DNA of 64,000 nucleotides from positions 186,001-250,000 of the forward strand of contig NZ_JAFCKF010000009.1 of the NCBI RefSeq assembly GCF_018130545.1, given 5' to 3'. How positions within the stretch are numbered: the first letter of the stretch is position 1; each line of letters starts with the position of its first letter. Of this stretch, positions 32,924 to 41,343 are shown one piece after another. This stretch comes from Bradyrhizobium tropiciagri (GTDB lineage Bacteria > Pseudomonadota > Alphaproteobacteria > Rhizobiales > Xanthobacteraceae). The position numbers and the translations under genes are program-made. The notes under the pieces were generated by a model. The model made no database searches, was not told the origin of the DNA, and saw nothing but the letters and a program-made list of their open reading frames with translations.

Positions 32924-33766
32924 CTAGCCGAGCTCGAACGTCGTGACGCCGAACACGCGATCGGTCCGCAGCGGCGGGATCGCGCCGGTATACATCCGCG
33001 CGGTCTCGAACACCGGTGACAGCCCGAGGCCTTCCGCCAATGCGATGGCGTCGCGGTTGACCGCGGGGACATCGAGGAAGATGGCGCCGCTGCCGGTGCT
33101 CGCGATCAGTGCCGACAGGATGATCTCGGCGTCGGCGCGGTCGTCAGCGACAAGCGGACCGATCTTGCTGCCGCTGCGGCACGGGCGGACCACGCCCCAG
33201 CCGGCCAGCCTGCCGTCGCGCATGAGCGCGCGTCCGACATGTCCCGGCGTGTTGATCCACGCGCGCAGGAAAGCCGGGCGCGGTGCGGGAAACACCGTGG
33301 CGTCGTCAGCCTCGATCAGCGCCATGGGCAGATCGGTCAGCCCGACGATGCCGGGGCTCGCTGCGGACGGAGCCGTGACCGTGCCGCCGTAACGCACATT
33401 GGCGTAGGCCAGCGTGAAGCCTGACTTCCGGTAGTTGCCCTGCTGCGCCACCACGCCGTCGAGGCCGATTACGCGCGGGCGCGCATGCGCGATGGCGGCG
33501 TTCCATATCTTCAGGCCATGGCCGCGGCCGCGCAGATCAGGGCGCACGATGTAGAAGCCGAGGAAGGAAAACTGCGCGCCGTAATTGACGCAGGAGATCA
33601 CCGCGGCCGGCTCGCCGTCGAGCTCGCCGATCAAGAAGCCCCGCGGGTCTTCGGCGGCAAAGCAGGTCGCATCGGCGAGACCGGGATTCCAGCCCTCCGC
33701 CGCGGCCCAGTCGACCGCCAGCGCGATCTCGTCAGGTCGCATATGCCGGATGGTGAGGTCGCTCAT
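32924..33766 (-). CDS. GNAT family N-acetyltransferase
   Basis: A 280-residue protein. The N-terminal GNAT domain has FLGFYIVRPDLRGRGHGLKIW, with the RGRGHG acetyl-CoA loop. The C-terminal 130 residues form a second, degenerate acyltransferase-like domain (DAEIILSALIAS ... FLDVPAVNRDAIALAEGLGL), as in two-domain GNAT proteins of the YitH type. The start at 33766 matches the domain opening (MSDLTIRHMRPDEI); the longer frame from 33808 adds only low-complexity residues. Substrate unknown. Confidence 0.82.
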   Translation of the reverse strand: MSDLTIRHMRPDEIALAVDWAAAEGWNPGLADATCFAAEDPRGFLIGELDGEPAAVISCVNYGAQFSFLGFYIVRPDLRGRGHGLKIWNAAIAHARPRVIGLDGVVAQQGNYRKSGFTLAYANVRYGGTVTAPSAASPGIVGLTDLPMALIEADDATVFPAPRPAFLRAWINTPGHVGRALMRDGRLAGWGVVRPCRSGSKIGPLVADDRADAEIILSALIASTGSGAIFLDVPAVNRDAIALAEGLGLSPVFETARMYTGAIPPLRTDRVFGVTTFELG

Positions 33767-33858
33767 GGCGGATGATCTCGTCGCGCTGGAGCTTTCGATC
33801 GTGCACATCGACAGCGGGAGAACAAGAGCACTGCGAGGAAACCGTCAGCCGGGCCGCG

Positions 33859-33895
33859 CATGCTTCGAGGCTCGCTACGCGAGCACCTCAGCATG
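33859..33895. repeat. Dispersed small palindrome, family D
   Basis: Sequence CATGCTTCGAGGCTCGC, TAC, GCGAGCACCTCAGCATG. The inner arms GCTCGC/GCGAGC pair perfectly, and the outer arms pair with mismatches. It lies between two minus-strand genes and could also act as a transcript end for the TetR gene. Confidence 0.55.
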
Positions 33896-33934
33896 ACAAG
33901 ACTGAGTGCGGTGTTCCGCGAAAAAGCGTCGATC

Positions 33935-34576
33935 TCAACCAGCCTTCGGCCGATACGCCGCGAAGAACACCCGCGTCGCGCTGTCGACGACGGTTGCGAT
34001 CCGCTCCGGCGAGGGCGACGGATTGGCCTGGAAGATGAAAGCCTGGAACAGCGTGGCCTGGCACATCTGCATGAATTGCCAGGCTGCGAGCTGAGTGTCG
34101 TCCATCACGAGTTCACCGAGCGCGGCGCGCGCCTCAAGGTAGGCGGCGAAGCGGTCGACGGTGTGGGCGATCACATGGGTGTAGAACCGGCTGCCGAGCT
34201 CGGGCATCCGCTCGGCGATCGCCATCACGGTGCGGATCGCCGAGCCGCCGCCGGGCCGGCACAGCAGCGCGACATAGGCGCGGCCGAATTCGGGGAGGGT
34301 GGTGTCGATGTCGCGCGCCGGATCGAAGTTGAAGGCGACCTTGCCCTGTTCGAGCTTCTCTTCCTCGACGATCGCCGCGAACAGACCGGCCTTGTCGGGG
34401 AAATACACGTAGAGCGTGCCCTTGGAGACGGCAGCGGCGCGGGCGATCTCGCCCATGCTGGCGCCGTCAAAGCCCAGTTCCATGAATACCTTGCGGGCGC
34501 CGTCCAGGATCTGGCGGCGTTTCGAGGATTCCTCCTCGCCGACGGACTGGAGGGCGGTACGGGGGGCTGCAACCAT
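33935..34576 (-). CDS. TetR-family repressor of the adjacent efflux operon
   Basis: A 213-residue protein. The TetR helix-turn-helix occupies residues 20-66 (RRQILDGARKVFMELGFDGASM, then AAAVSKGTLYVYFPDKAGLFAAIV). The C-terminal ligand domain (TetR_C of the AcrR/EmrR-like type) is variable. It is divergent from the EmrA/EmrB-type pump genes, and a perfect 23-bp palindrome lies in the shared promoter region. The natural reading is repression of the pump and of itself, relieved by a small lipophilic ligand. Confidence 0.88.
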   Translation of the reverse strand: MVAAPRTALQSVGEEESSKRRQILDGARKVFMELGFDGASMGEIARAAAVSKGTLYVYFPDKAGLFAAIVEEEKLEQGKVAFNFDPARDIDTTLPEFGRAYVALLCRPGGGSAIRTVMAIAERMPELGSRFYTHVIAHTVDRFAAYLEARAALGELVMDDTQLAAWQFMQMCQATLFQAFIFQANPSPSPERIATVVDSATRVFFAAYRPKAG

Positions 34577-34660
34577 TGATTTAGCTTCTCGCGAAAGAAC
34601 TCAACCCAAAATGCGCACGGGGAGAATTGAAGCCTTATAATCCACTCGGCGGGAATATAG

Positions 34661-34683
34661 ATTGACCGAACCGTTCGGTCAAT
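34661..34683. promoter_or_regulatory. TetR operator, perfect 23-bp palindrome
   Basis: ATTGACCGAAC and its exact reverse complement GTTCGGTCAAT, separated by one C. It lies 85 bp from the TetR start and 84 bp from the HlyD-family start, almost midway. Half-sites with GACCGA and TCGGTC spacing are usual for TetR proteins guarding efflux pumps in alphaproteobacteria. Confidence 0.8.
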
Positions 34684-34766
34684 GGTATTGGTGGGAGTGA
34701 CGATGCGCCGCACGGCCCTTATTCCGCCATTGCGGGCGTCGAGTTTTTTGGTGGGGAGCCTCGGCT

Positions 34767-36050
34767 ATGGCCGCAGCACGAGATCAGGCTGCACGCATTG
34801 TTCGTTCCGAGCCTGAGATGGCTGAGGACGCGATGGCGCGCGACGCATCCGCCGATCTCGGCGAGCAGGGCCGCGGTGACGAAGTCAAGCGTCCCACCGA
34901 GGCGCCGCCCGCTGCTGCGCCCGCACAGCCGACAGCTCCGCCCGCCGCCGCGGCACCGAAATCCGGCAAGCGCAGATTCGTGATGATGGGCGTGGTCGGC
35001 CTGCTCGCGCTCGCCGCCGCAAGCTATGCCGCCTACTACCTGATGGTCGGGCGCTTCTACATCTCGACCGACGACGCCTATGTCCGCGCCAACAACACCA
35101 TGCTCGGCGCGCGCGTCGCGGGCCATATCGCGGCGATCCTGCCCGGCGACAACGCGCTGGTGCGCGCCGGCGATGTGATCTTCCGGATCGATGACGGCGA
35201 CTATCAGATCGCGGTCGACGCCGCCCGGACCCGGATCGCGACCCAGCAGGCGACCATCGAGCGCATCGGCCGCCAGGTTGCTGCCGCCGCCACCGCCGTC
35301 GAGCAGGCGCAGGCCCAGCTGGTCTCCGCCCAGGCCGGCCTGAAGCGCGCCGATCTCGATTACGATCGCCAGCAGGCGTTGAGCACCAAGGGCTTTGCCT
35401 CGCGCGCCACTTTTGAAGTCTCGGAAGCCGGTCGCGACCAGGGCGCCGCCAGCGTGCGGTCCGCGCAAGCGGCCTATGATGCCGCCAAGGACAATGTCGA
35501 GGTGACCAAGGCGCAGCAGGCCGAGGCCCGCGCCCAGCTCGCCGAATTGCAGACCCAGCTCGCCAAGGCCGAGCGCGATCTCGACTTCACCAAGGTGCGC
35601 GCGCCGGTCGACGGCACCTTCTCCAACCGCCTGGTCAACACCGGCGACTACATCAATGTCGGCCAGCGGCTCGGCAATGTGGTGCCGCTCGACGGCGTCT
35701 TCATCGACGCCAACTACAAAGAGACCCAGCTCAAGCGCATCCGCACCGGCCAGCGGGTGACGATCAAGGTCGACGCCTACGGCTTCCGCAAGTTCACCGG
35801 CATCGTCGACAGCATCTCGCCGGCGGCGGGCTCGGTGTTCACGCTGCTGCCGCCCGACAATGCCACCGGCAACTTCACCAAGATCGTGCAGCGCCTGCCG
35901 GTCCGCATCCGCGTGCCCGCCAGCGTCGCCAAGCAGGGCCTGCTGCGCGCCGGCATGTCGGTTTACACCACGGTCGATACCCGTGAAGGCGCGGCCGATG
36001 CCGACGCCGAGACCGACCTCGACGCGCCGATGATGATCCATCCGCAGTGA
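34767..36050 (+). CDS. HlyD/EmrA-family membrane fusion protein
   Basis: A 427-residue periplasmic adaptor. Residues 1-68 are a low-complexity cytoplasmic region; one membrane segment follows at 70-92. Then come the lipoyl-like domain (YISTDDAYVRANNTMLGARV, AILPGDNALVRAGDVIF), a long alpha-helical coiled coil rich in Ala and Gln (TIERIGRQVAAAATAVEQAQAQ), the second lipoyl half (VRAPVDGTFSNRLVNTGDYI) and a beta barrel. It is the EmrA partner of the MFS pump 48 bases downstream, bridging to an outer-membrane channel not encoded here. Controlled by the divergent TetR. Confidence 0.9.
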   Translation: MAAARDQAARIVRSEPEMAEDAMARDASADLGEQGRGDEVKRPTEAPPAAAPAQPTAPPAAAAPKSGKRRFVMMGVVGLLALAAASYAAYYLMVGRFYISTDDAYVRANNTMLGARVAGHIAAILPGDNALVRAGDVIFRIDDGDYQIAVDAARTRIATQQATIERIGRQVAAAATAVEQAQAQLVSAQAGLKRADLDYDRQQALSTKGFASRATFEVSEAGRDQGAASVRSAQAAYDAAKDNVEVTKAQQAEARAQLAELQTQLAKAERDLDFTKVRAPVDGTFSNRLVNTGDYINVGQRLGNVVPLDGVFIDANYKETQLKRIRTGQRVTIKVDAYGFRKFTGIVDSISPAAGSVFTLLPPDNATGNFTKIVQRLPVRIRVPASVAKQGLLRAGMSVYTTVDTREGAADADAETDLDAPMMIHPQ

Positions 36051-36098
36051 TGCCTTGCAGCTTCGGACGCAGTCCGAAGCTCGGAGCCTGATGAGCCC

Positions 36099-37688
36099 AT
36101 GGCCGACGCGACCACTGCTTCGCCCTCGACGATGACCGGCGCTTCCGAGTCCGAGCGACTCCAGCCCAAGCGGGTGGTTGCCTTCATCATCATGGTGTTC
36201 GGCATGTTCATGTCGATCCTGGACATCCAGATCGTCTCGGCGTCGCTCACCGAGATTCAGGCCGGCCTGTCGGCGTCGTCGACCGAAGTGTCGTGGGTGC
36301 AGACCGCCTATCTGATCGCCGAGGTGATCGCGATTCCGCTGTCCGGGTTCCTGTCGCGCGCGCTCGGCACCAGGCTGTTGTTTGCGATCTCGGCGTTCGG
36401 CTTTACCGTGTCGAGCCTGCTGTGCGGCTTCGCCTCCTCGATCGAGCAGATGATCCTGTGGCGCGCGCTGCAGGGCTTCCTCGGCGCCGGCATGATCCCG
36501 ACGGTGTTCGCGTCGGCCTACACCATCTTCCCGCGCTCAAAGTTCTACATCGTGGCGCCGATCATCGGCCTCGTGGCTACGCTGGCACCGACCGTCGGGC
36601 CGACGGTCGGCGGCTACATCACCGATTTGATGTCGTGGCACTGGCTGTTCTTCATCAACATCGTGCCTGGCGTCATCATCACGACCGGCGTGCTGATCCT
36701 GGTCGATTTCGACCAGCCGAATTTCGCGCTGCTCGAGCGCTTCGACTGGTGGGGCCTGATCTTCATGGGCGGCTTCCTCGGCTCGCTTGAATATGTCCTG
36801 GAAGAAGGCCCCCAGTATGAGTGGCTGCAGGACACTTCGGTCGCGGTCTGCGCCGCGATCTGCTTCGTCTCGGCGATCGCCTTCTTCTGGCGGGTCTTGA
36901 CCGCGGAGGAGCCGATCGTCGATCTCTACGCCTTTTCCAACCGCAACTTCGCGGTCGGTTGCGTGCTGCAGTTCTGCATCGGCATCGGTCTCTACGGCCT
37001 GACCTACGTCTATCCGCGCTACCTCGCCGAGATCCGCGGCTACAGCGCGCTGATGATCGGCGAGACCATGTTCATCTCCGGCATGACGATGTTCTTCATG
37101 GCGCCGGTGGTCGGTCGGCTGATGCAGAAGGTCGATCTGCGCTACATCATCGCCTTCGGCCTCGTCACCTTCGCGCTCGGCTCCTGGCAGATGACCTGGA
37201 TCACCCGCGAGTACGATTTCTACGAGCTGCTGCTGCCTCAGGTGCTGCGCGGCATCGGCATGATGTGCGCGATGGTGCCGACCAACAATATCGCGCTCGC
37301 CACGCTGCCGCAGGATCGCGTCAAGAACGCCTCCGGCTTGTTCAACCTGATGCGCAATCTCGGCGGCGCGGTCGGGCTCGCCGTCATCAACGAGGTGCTC
37401 AACGATCGCACCGATCTGCACATCTCGCGACTGCAGGACCGCGTGACCTGGGGCAACGCGACGGCGGTCGAGACCCTCAACAACTTCGCCCAGCGCCTGC
37501 AGGGCATGGGCGACTCCACCCTGATGGCGATGAAGCAGCTCTCGCAGATCGTGCACCGCCAGGCCCAGGTGATGAGCTATGGCGACGCCTTCTTCATGCT
37601 GTCGCTGTTCTATGTCGCGCTCAGCCTGCTGGTGCTGTTCGTCAACAAGCCGCCCTCGATGACCGCCGGCGGTGGCGACGCGCATTGA
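36099..37688 (+). CDS. DHA2-family MFS drug exporter (EmrB-like)
   Basis: A 529-residue transporter with about 14 membrane segments. DHA2 signs are present: FGMFMSILDIQIVSASLTEIQ in the first segment, WVQTAYLIAEVIAIPLSGFL, motif A-like LSRALGTRLLF, and motif C GLVATLAPTVGPTVGGYI. It works with the upstream HlyD-family adaptor as a proton-driven tripartite pump. Together with the TetR gene this is a complete inducible multidrug efflux unit. Confidence 0.92.
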   Translation: MADATTASPSTMTGASESERLQPKRVVAFIIMVFGMFMSILDIQIVSASLTEIQAGLSASSTEVSWVQTAYLIAEVIAIPLSGFLSRALGTRLLFAISAFGFTVSSLLCGFASSIEQMILWRALQGFLGAGMIPTVFASAYTIFPRSKFYIVAPIIGLVATLAPTVGPTVGGYITDLMSWHWLFFINIVPGVIITTGVLILVDFDQPNFALLERFDWWGLIFMGGFLGSLEYVLEEGPQYEWLQDTSVAVCAAICFVSAIAFFWRVLTAEEPIVDLYAFSNRNFAVGCVLQFCIGIGLYGLTYVYPRYLAEIRGYSALMIGETMFISGMTMFFMAPVVGRLMQKVDLRYIIAFGLVTFALGSWQMTWITREYDFYELLLPQVLRGIGMMCAMVPTNNIALATLPQDRVKNASGLFNLMRNLGGAVGLAVINEVLNDRTDLHISRLQDRVTWGNATAVETLNNFAQRLQGMGDSTLMAMKQLSQIVHRQAQVMSYGDAFFMLSLFYVALSLLVLFVNKPPSMTAGGGDAH

Positions 37689-37769
37689 TGCGCATCGCCG
37701 TGTTGTGCGCCCGGTCGCGTGAACAGCGTTGCATGATCGACACATTGACGCACTCACGCGGATGTCATC

Positions 37770-37798
37770 TTGCCATTCGTGCGTGATGCATTTATAAG
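37770..37798 (+). promoter_or_regulatory. Housekeeping-type promoter before the leader peptide and ABC exporter
   Basis: TTGCCA (37770-37775) and TATAAG (37793-37798) separated by exactly 17 bases, a good match to the sigma-70 type consensus. The expected transcript begins near 37805, 27 bases before the 21-residue leader frame at 37832. Confidence 0.55.
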
Positions 37799-37831
37799 CA
37801 GCGCATCGTTTCACGAACCGGGGAGATGCAC

Positions 37832-37897
37832 ATGATGTCGTTTATTTCGCAGACCGTGCGCCCGCGTTCGTTGCTGCTGGGCGCCCTCGCGCACTAG
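37832..37897 (+). CDS. Possible 21-residue leader peptide upstream of the ABC exporter
   Basis: The frame MMSFISQTVRPRSLLLGALAH begins with ATGATG 6 bases after GGGAG and stops at 37897. It is the first start codon after a good promoter (37770-37798). A perfect 8-bp hairpin (37908-37930) follows 11 bases after its stop, and the exporter gene starts 116 bases later. This order (promoter, short frame, hairpin, drug exporter) is that of translation-coupled leader control, but there is no T-run after the hairpin and no clear arrest motif. It could also be a chance frame. Confidence 0.4.
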   Translation: MMSFISQTVRPRSLLLGALAH

Positions 37898-37907
37898 GTC
37901 GCAGCGC

Positions 37908-37930
37908 TGATCGGGACTGATCCCCGATCA
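37908..37930 (+). promoter_or_regulatory. Leader hairpin before the ABC exporter
   Basis: TGATCGGG and CCCGATCA form a perfect 8-bp stem with a 7-base loop. It is 11 bases downstream of the leader-frame stop. No T-tract follows, so it is unlikely to be an intrinsic terminator on its own. Confidence 0.5.
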
Positions 37931-38046
37931 ACCAAACTTCCCAACACCTTATCGACAATTTCAAGCGACGCCCGCGGCCGGATTCCGCCCGCACGTCGCC
38001 CCAGATGGAGCCGGCCGGCGCGACATTCGCGTGGCCGGGATGTGCC

Positions 38047-39846
38047 ATGACCATGCAAACCACCAAGCGGCCGGCCGCGATCCGGATCGTCTTGCCATTC
38101 GTGTTCCGCCATTGGCTGGAGCAACCGTTGCGCGCTTCCGCCGTGACCGCCGGATTCCTCGGCGCGACCGCGGCCGACTTGTTCATGCCGGTGTTCTCCG
38201 GCCATCTCGTCGATGCGCTGACCGCGGGGCCGACCGACGCCGCCGCGCGCCAGGCGGCGATGCTGGCGTTCGGCGCCATTGTCGGGCTCGGCGCGCTGTC
38301 GCTGCTGCTGCGGTTGGTCGGCATTCAGACCATCGTGCCGTTCACGCTGAAGACGATGTCCGATGTCGGGCAGCAAGCCTTCATGCGCGTGCAGCGCTTC
38401 TCGACCGACTGGCACGCCAATTCGTTCGCCGGCTCCACCGTGCGTAAGATCACACGCGGCATGTGGGCGCTCGACCTGCTGAACGACACCATCCTGATGG
38501 CGCTGTTGCCGTCGGTCGTGGTGCTGCTCGGCTCGATGATCCTGCTCGGCGTGCATTGGCCGCAGCTCGGCGCGGTGATCGCGGTCGGCTCGGTGATCTA
38601 TGTCGCGATGACCATGGTGTTCCAGGTGCGATACGTCGCGCCGGCCGCGCGGGTCTCCAATGCGTGGGACACCAAGGTCGGCGGCACGCTGGCCGATGCC
38701 TTGACCTGCAACGCGGTGGTGAAGTCGTTCGGTGCCGAGACGCGCGAAGACATGCGGCTCGACGGCGTCATCAGCCGCTGGCGCCGCCGGGTGCGCCGGA
38801 CGTGGTTGCGCTACAACCACACCTCGACGGCGCAGCTCGTGGTGCTGCTGTGCTTCCGCGCCTCGGTGATCGGCGGCGCCATCCTGCTGTGGGCGGCCGG
38901 CCGCGCTACGCCGGGCGACGTCACCTATGTGCTGACCAGCTACTACATCATCCACGCCTATCTGCGGGATGTCGGCATGCACATCAACAACCTGCAGCGT
39001 TCGGTGAACGACATGGAAGAGCTGGTGCAGATCCATGGCGAGCCGCTCGGCATTGTCGATGCCGTCGATGCCGGGCCGATCGACATCCAGGGCGGTCGGA
39101 TCGTGTTCGATGACGTCACCTTCCACTATGGCGGCCATCGCCGGCCGCTTTATGACGGGTTGTCGGTCGACATCGATGCGGGCGAGCGCGTCGGCCTGGT
39201 CGGGCGCTCTGGCTCCGGCAAGACGACCTTCGTCAAGCTGGTGCAGCGGCTCTACGACGTCACCAGTGGCAAAATCCTGATCGACGGTCAGGACATCGCC
39301 GAGGCGACGCAGCAATCGCTGCGCAGCCAGATCGCGATCGTGCAGCAGGAGCCGATCCTGTTCCACCGCACGCTGGCGGAAAACATCGCCTATGGCCGGC
39401 CCGGTGCCAGCATGGAGGCGATCGAGCAGGCGGCGCGGCTTGCCAATGCGCACGACTTCATCATGCGGCTGCCGAAGGATTACGGCACGCTGGTGGGCGA
39501 GCGCGGCGTCAAGCTGTCGGGTGGCGAACGGCAGCGCGTGGCGCTGGCGCGCGCCTTCCTGGCGGATGCGCCGATCCTGATCCTGGACGAGGCGACCTCG
39601 AGCCTTGACTCGGAGTCCGAGGCGCTGATCCAGCAGGCGATGGAGCGGCTGATGAAGGGCCGCACATCGATCGTGATCGCGCACCGGCTGTCGACCGTGC
39701 GCAGCATGGATCGCATCCTGGTGTTCGATCGCGGCGAGATCGTCGAGCAGGGCACGCACGAGGTGCTGGCCGCACGTGCCGGCGGCATTTACCGCGGCCT
39801 GTTCGAGCGTCAGGCGACCGAGTTCGGTCAGGCCGCAGCGGAGTGA
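38047..39846 (+). CDS. ABC transporter, fused permease and ATPase (exporter type)
   Basis: A 599-residue half-transporter: six membrane segments at 20-310 (type-1 ABC fold), then a nucleotide-binding domain with Walker A GRSGSGKTT (386-394), Q-loop QQEPILFH, signature LSGGERQRVALARAFL, Walker B LILDEATSSLD and H-loop AHRLSTV. It forms a homodimer or pairs with another half. ATG 38047 is preferred (GGGATG upstream, basic start); ATG 38005 is in frame without a site. It is transcribed towards a MATE pump 84 bases on. The substrate may be a drug or lipid. Confidence 0.9.
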   Translation: MTMQTTKRPAAIRIVLPFVFRHWLEQPLRASAVTAGFLGATAADLFMPVFSGHLVDALTAGPTDAAARQAAMLAFGAIVGLGALSLLLRLVGIQTIVPFTLKTMSDVGQQAFMRVQRFSTDWHANSFAGSTVRKITRGMWALDLLNDTILMALLPSVVVLLGSMILLGVHWPQLGAVIAVGSVIYVAMTMVFQVRYVAPAARVSNAWDTKVGGTLADALTCNAVVKSFGAETREDMRLDGVISRWRRRVRRTWLRYNHTSTAQLVVLLCFRASVIGGAILLWAAGRATPGDVTYVLTSYYIIHAYLRDVGMHINNLQRSVNDMEELVQIHGEPLGIVDAVDAGPIDIQGGRIVFDDVTFHYGGHRRPLYDGLSVDIDAGERVGLVGRSGSGKTTFVKLVQRLYDVTSGKILIDGQDIAEATQQSLRSQIAIVQQEPILFHRTLAENIAYGRPGASMEAIEQAARLANAHDFIMRLPKDYGTLVGERGVKLSGGERQRVALARAFLADAPILILDEATSSLDSESEALIQQAMERLMKGRTSIVIAHRLSTVRSMDRILVFDRGEIVEQGTHEVLAARAGGIYRGLFERQATEFGQAAAE

Positions 39847-39930
39847 ACGATGGTGCGTGGTTGACGGGCGATGTCCCGCCAGCCACGCACCGGAATAGAT
39901 ACGACAATCGATTTCGAGAATGGAATTGAG

Positions 39931-41316
39931 ATGAAAGACCTGACGCGCGGCTCCATCGTGAGCCATATATTGGTCATGGCTCCACCGATCGTGGTCGGCA
40001 TGATCACGATCATGATCTGCCAGCTGGTCGACCTGTATTTTGTCGCCGGTCTCGGCGAGGCCGCCGTTGCGGGCGTGGCCGCGGCCGGCAACGCCGGTTT
40101 CCTCGTCAACGCGCTGATGCAGGTGCTGGGCGTCGGCACCGTCGCGCTGATCTCGCATGCCGCGGGACGTAAGGACCGCGATGATGCCAACCTTGTGTTC
40201 AATCAGTCGATCGTGCTGTCGGTGCTGTGCGGGCTGTTGACGCTGGGCGCGGGCGTCGTGCTGTCGCGTCTTTACATGCGTTCGGTCGCGGCCGACCCGG
40301 CCACCATCGACGCCGGCACCACCTATCTGTTGTGGTTCATGCCGGCGCTGGCGCTGCAATTCCTCATTCAGGTGATGGCGTCCGCGCTGCGGGCGACCGG
40401 CATCGTGCGGCCCAGCATGCTGGTGCAGGCGGTCGCGGTCATCATCAACATCGCACTGGCGCCGGTGCTAATCGCAGGCTGGGGCATCGGTCATGCGTTC
40501 GGCGTCGCCGGTGCAGGCCTGGCGAGCTCGATCGCCGTTCTGATCGGCGTGCTGATGCTGTTCGTGTATTTCCGCAAGCTGGAGCGCTATGTCGGGTTCG
40601 ATCCCGCGCAATGGCGTCCACAACTGCGGCAATGGACGCGGATCCTCAATGTCGGCTTGCCCGCCGGCGGCGAGTTCGCGCTGATCTTCGCCTGGATGGG
40701 CGTGATCTACTACGTGCTGCGCGATTTCGGCCCGGCGGCCCAGGCCGGGTTCGGCATCGGCACGCGCGTGCTCGGCCTGATCCAGATGCCGGCATTGGCG
40801 GTCGCGCTCGCCGCCGGGCCGATCGCCGGTCAGAATTTCGGTGCAGGCAATGGCGCGCGGGTGCGGGAGACCTTCATCAAGGCGGTGTCGATCGGTACCG
40901 TCGTGATGATCGTCTTCACCGTTCTCGCGCATTGGAAGCCCGGGCTGTTGCTCGACGGCTTCTCGAATGATCGCGAGACCATGGCGGTCGCCGCCCAATT
41001 CCTGCACTTCGTCTCCATGAACCTCGTCGCGCAGGGGCTGGTCTTTACCTGCAACAGCATGTTCCAGGGCCTCGGCAACACCAGGCCGGTGCTGCTGAGT
41101 TCGATCGTGCGGCTCGTCACCTATGCGGTGCCGGTGATCTGGCTCTCGACGCGGCCCGGCTTCCGGATCGAGCATGTGTGGTATCTGTCGATCGCGACGA
41201 CGACGCTGCAGGCCGGCTTGAGCCTGTGGCTGCTGCGTCGCGAGTTCAGGAAACGTCTCGCGCCATTGGCGCGCGACATCACGCCGGAACGCGTTGGTCT
41301 CGAGCCGGTCGGCTGA
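39931..41316 (+). CDS. MATE family efflux transporter
   Basis: A 461-residue membrane protein with about 12 segments in two repeats: IVSHILVMAPPIVVGMITIM with VDLYFVAGLGEAAVAGVAAA in the first half, and LPAGGEFALIFAWMGVIYYV then FGIGTRVLGLIQMPALAVALAA and AGQNFGAG in the second. These are NorM/DinF-type landmarks of Na+- or H+-coupled multidrug exporters. Start 39931 follows GGAATTGAG. It is likely cotranscribed with the ABC exporter and belongs to a run of three different efflux systems. Confidence 0.92.
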   Translation: MKDLTRGSIVSHILVMAPPIVVGMITIMICQLVDLYFVAGLGEAAVAGVAAAGNAGFLVNALMQVLGVGTVALISHAAGRKDRDDANLVFNQSIVLSVLCGLLTLGAGVVLSRLYMRSVAADPATIDAGTTYLLWFMPALALQFLIQVMASALRATGIVRPSMLVQAVAVIINIALAPVLIAGWGIGHAFGVAGAGLASSIAVLIGVLMLFVYFRKLERYVGFDPAQWRPQLRQWTRILNVGLPAGGEFALIFAWMGVIYYVLRDFGPAAQAGFGIGTRVLGLIQMPALAVALAAGPIAGQNFGAGNGARVRETFIKAVSIGTVVMIVFTVLAHWKPGLLLDGFSNDRETMAVAAQFLHFVSMNLVAQGLVFTCNSMFQGLGNTRPVLLSSIVRLVTYAVPVIWLSTRPGFRIEHVWYLSIATTTLQAGLSLWLLRREFRKRLAPLARDITPERVGLEPVG

Positions 41317-41343
41317 CCGGCTCAGCCAATTGGCGGCCGTTCA

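Noticed and set aside
37894-40359. 821-codon frame antisense to the ABC exporter
   Set aside because: His/Arg/Asp-rich antisense shadow; the opposite strand has complete ABC transporter motifs.
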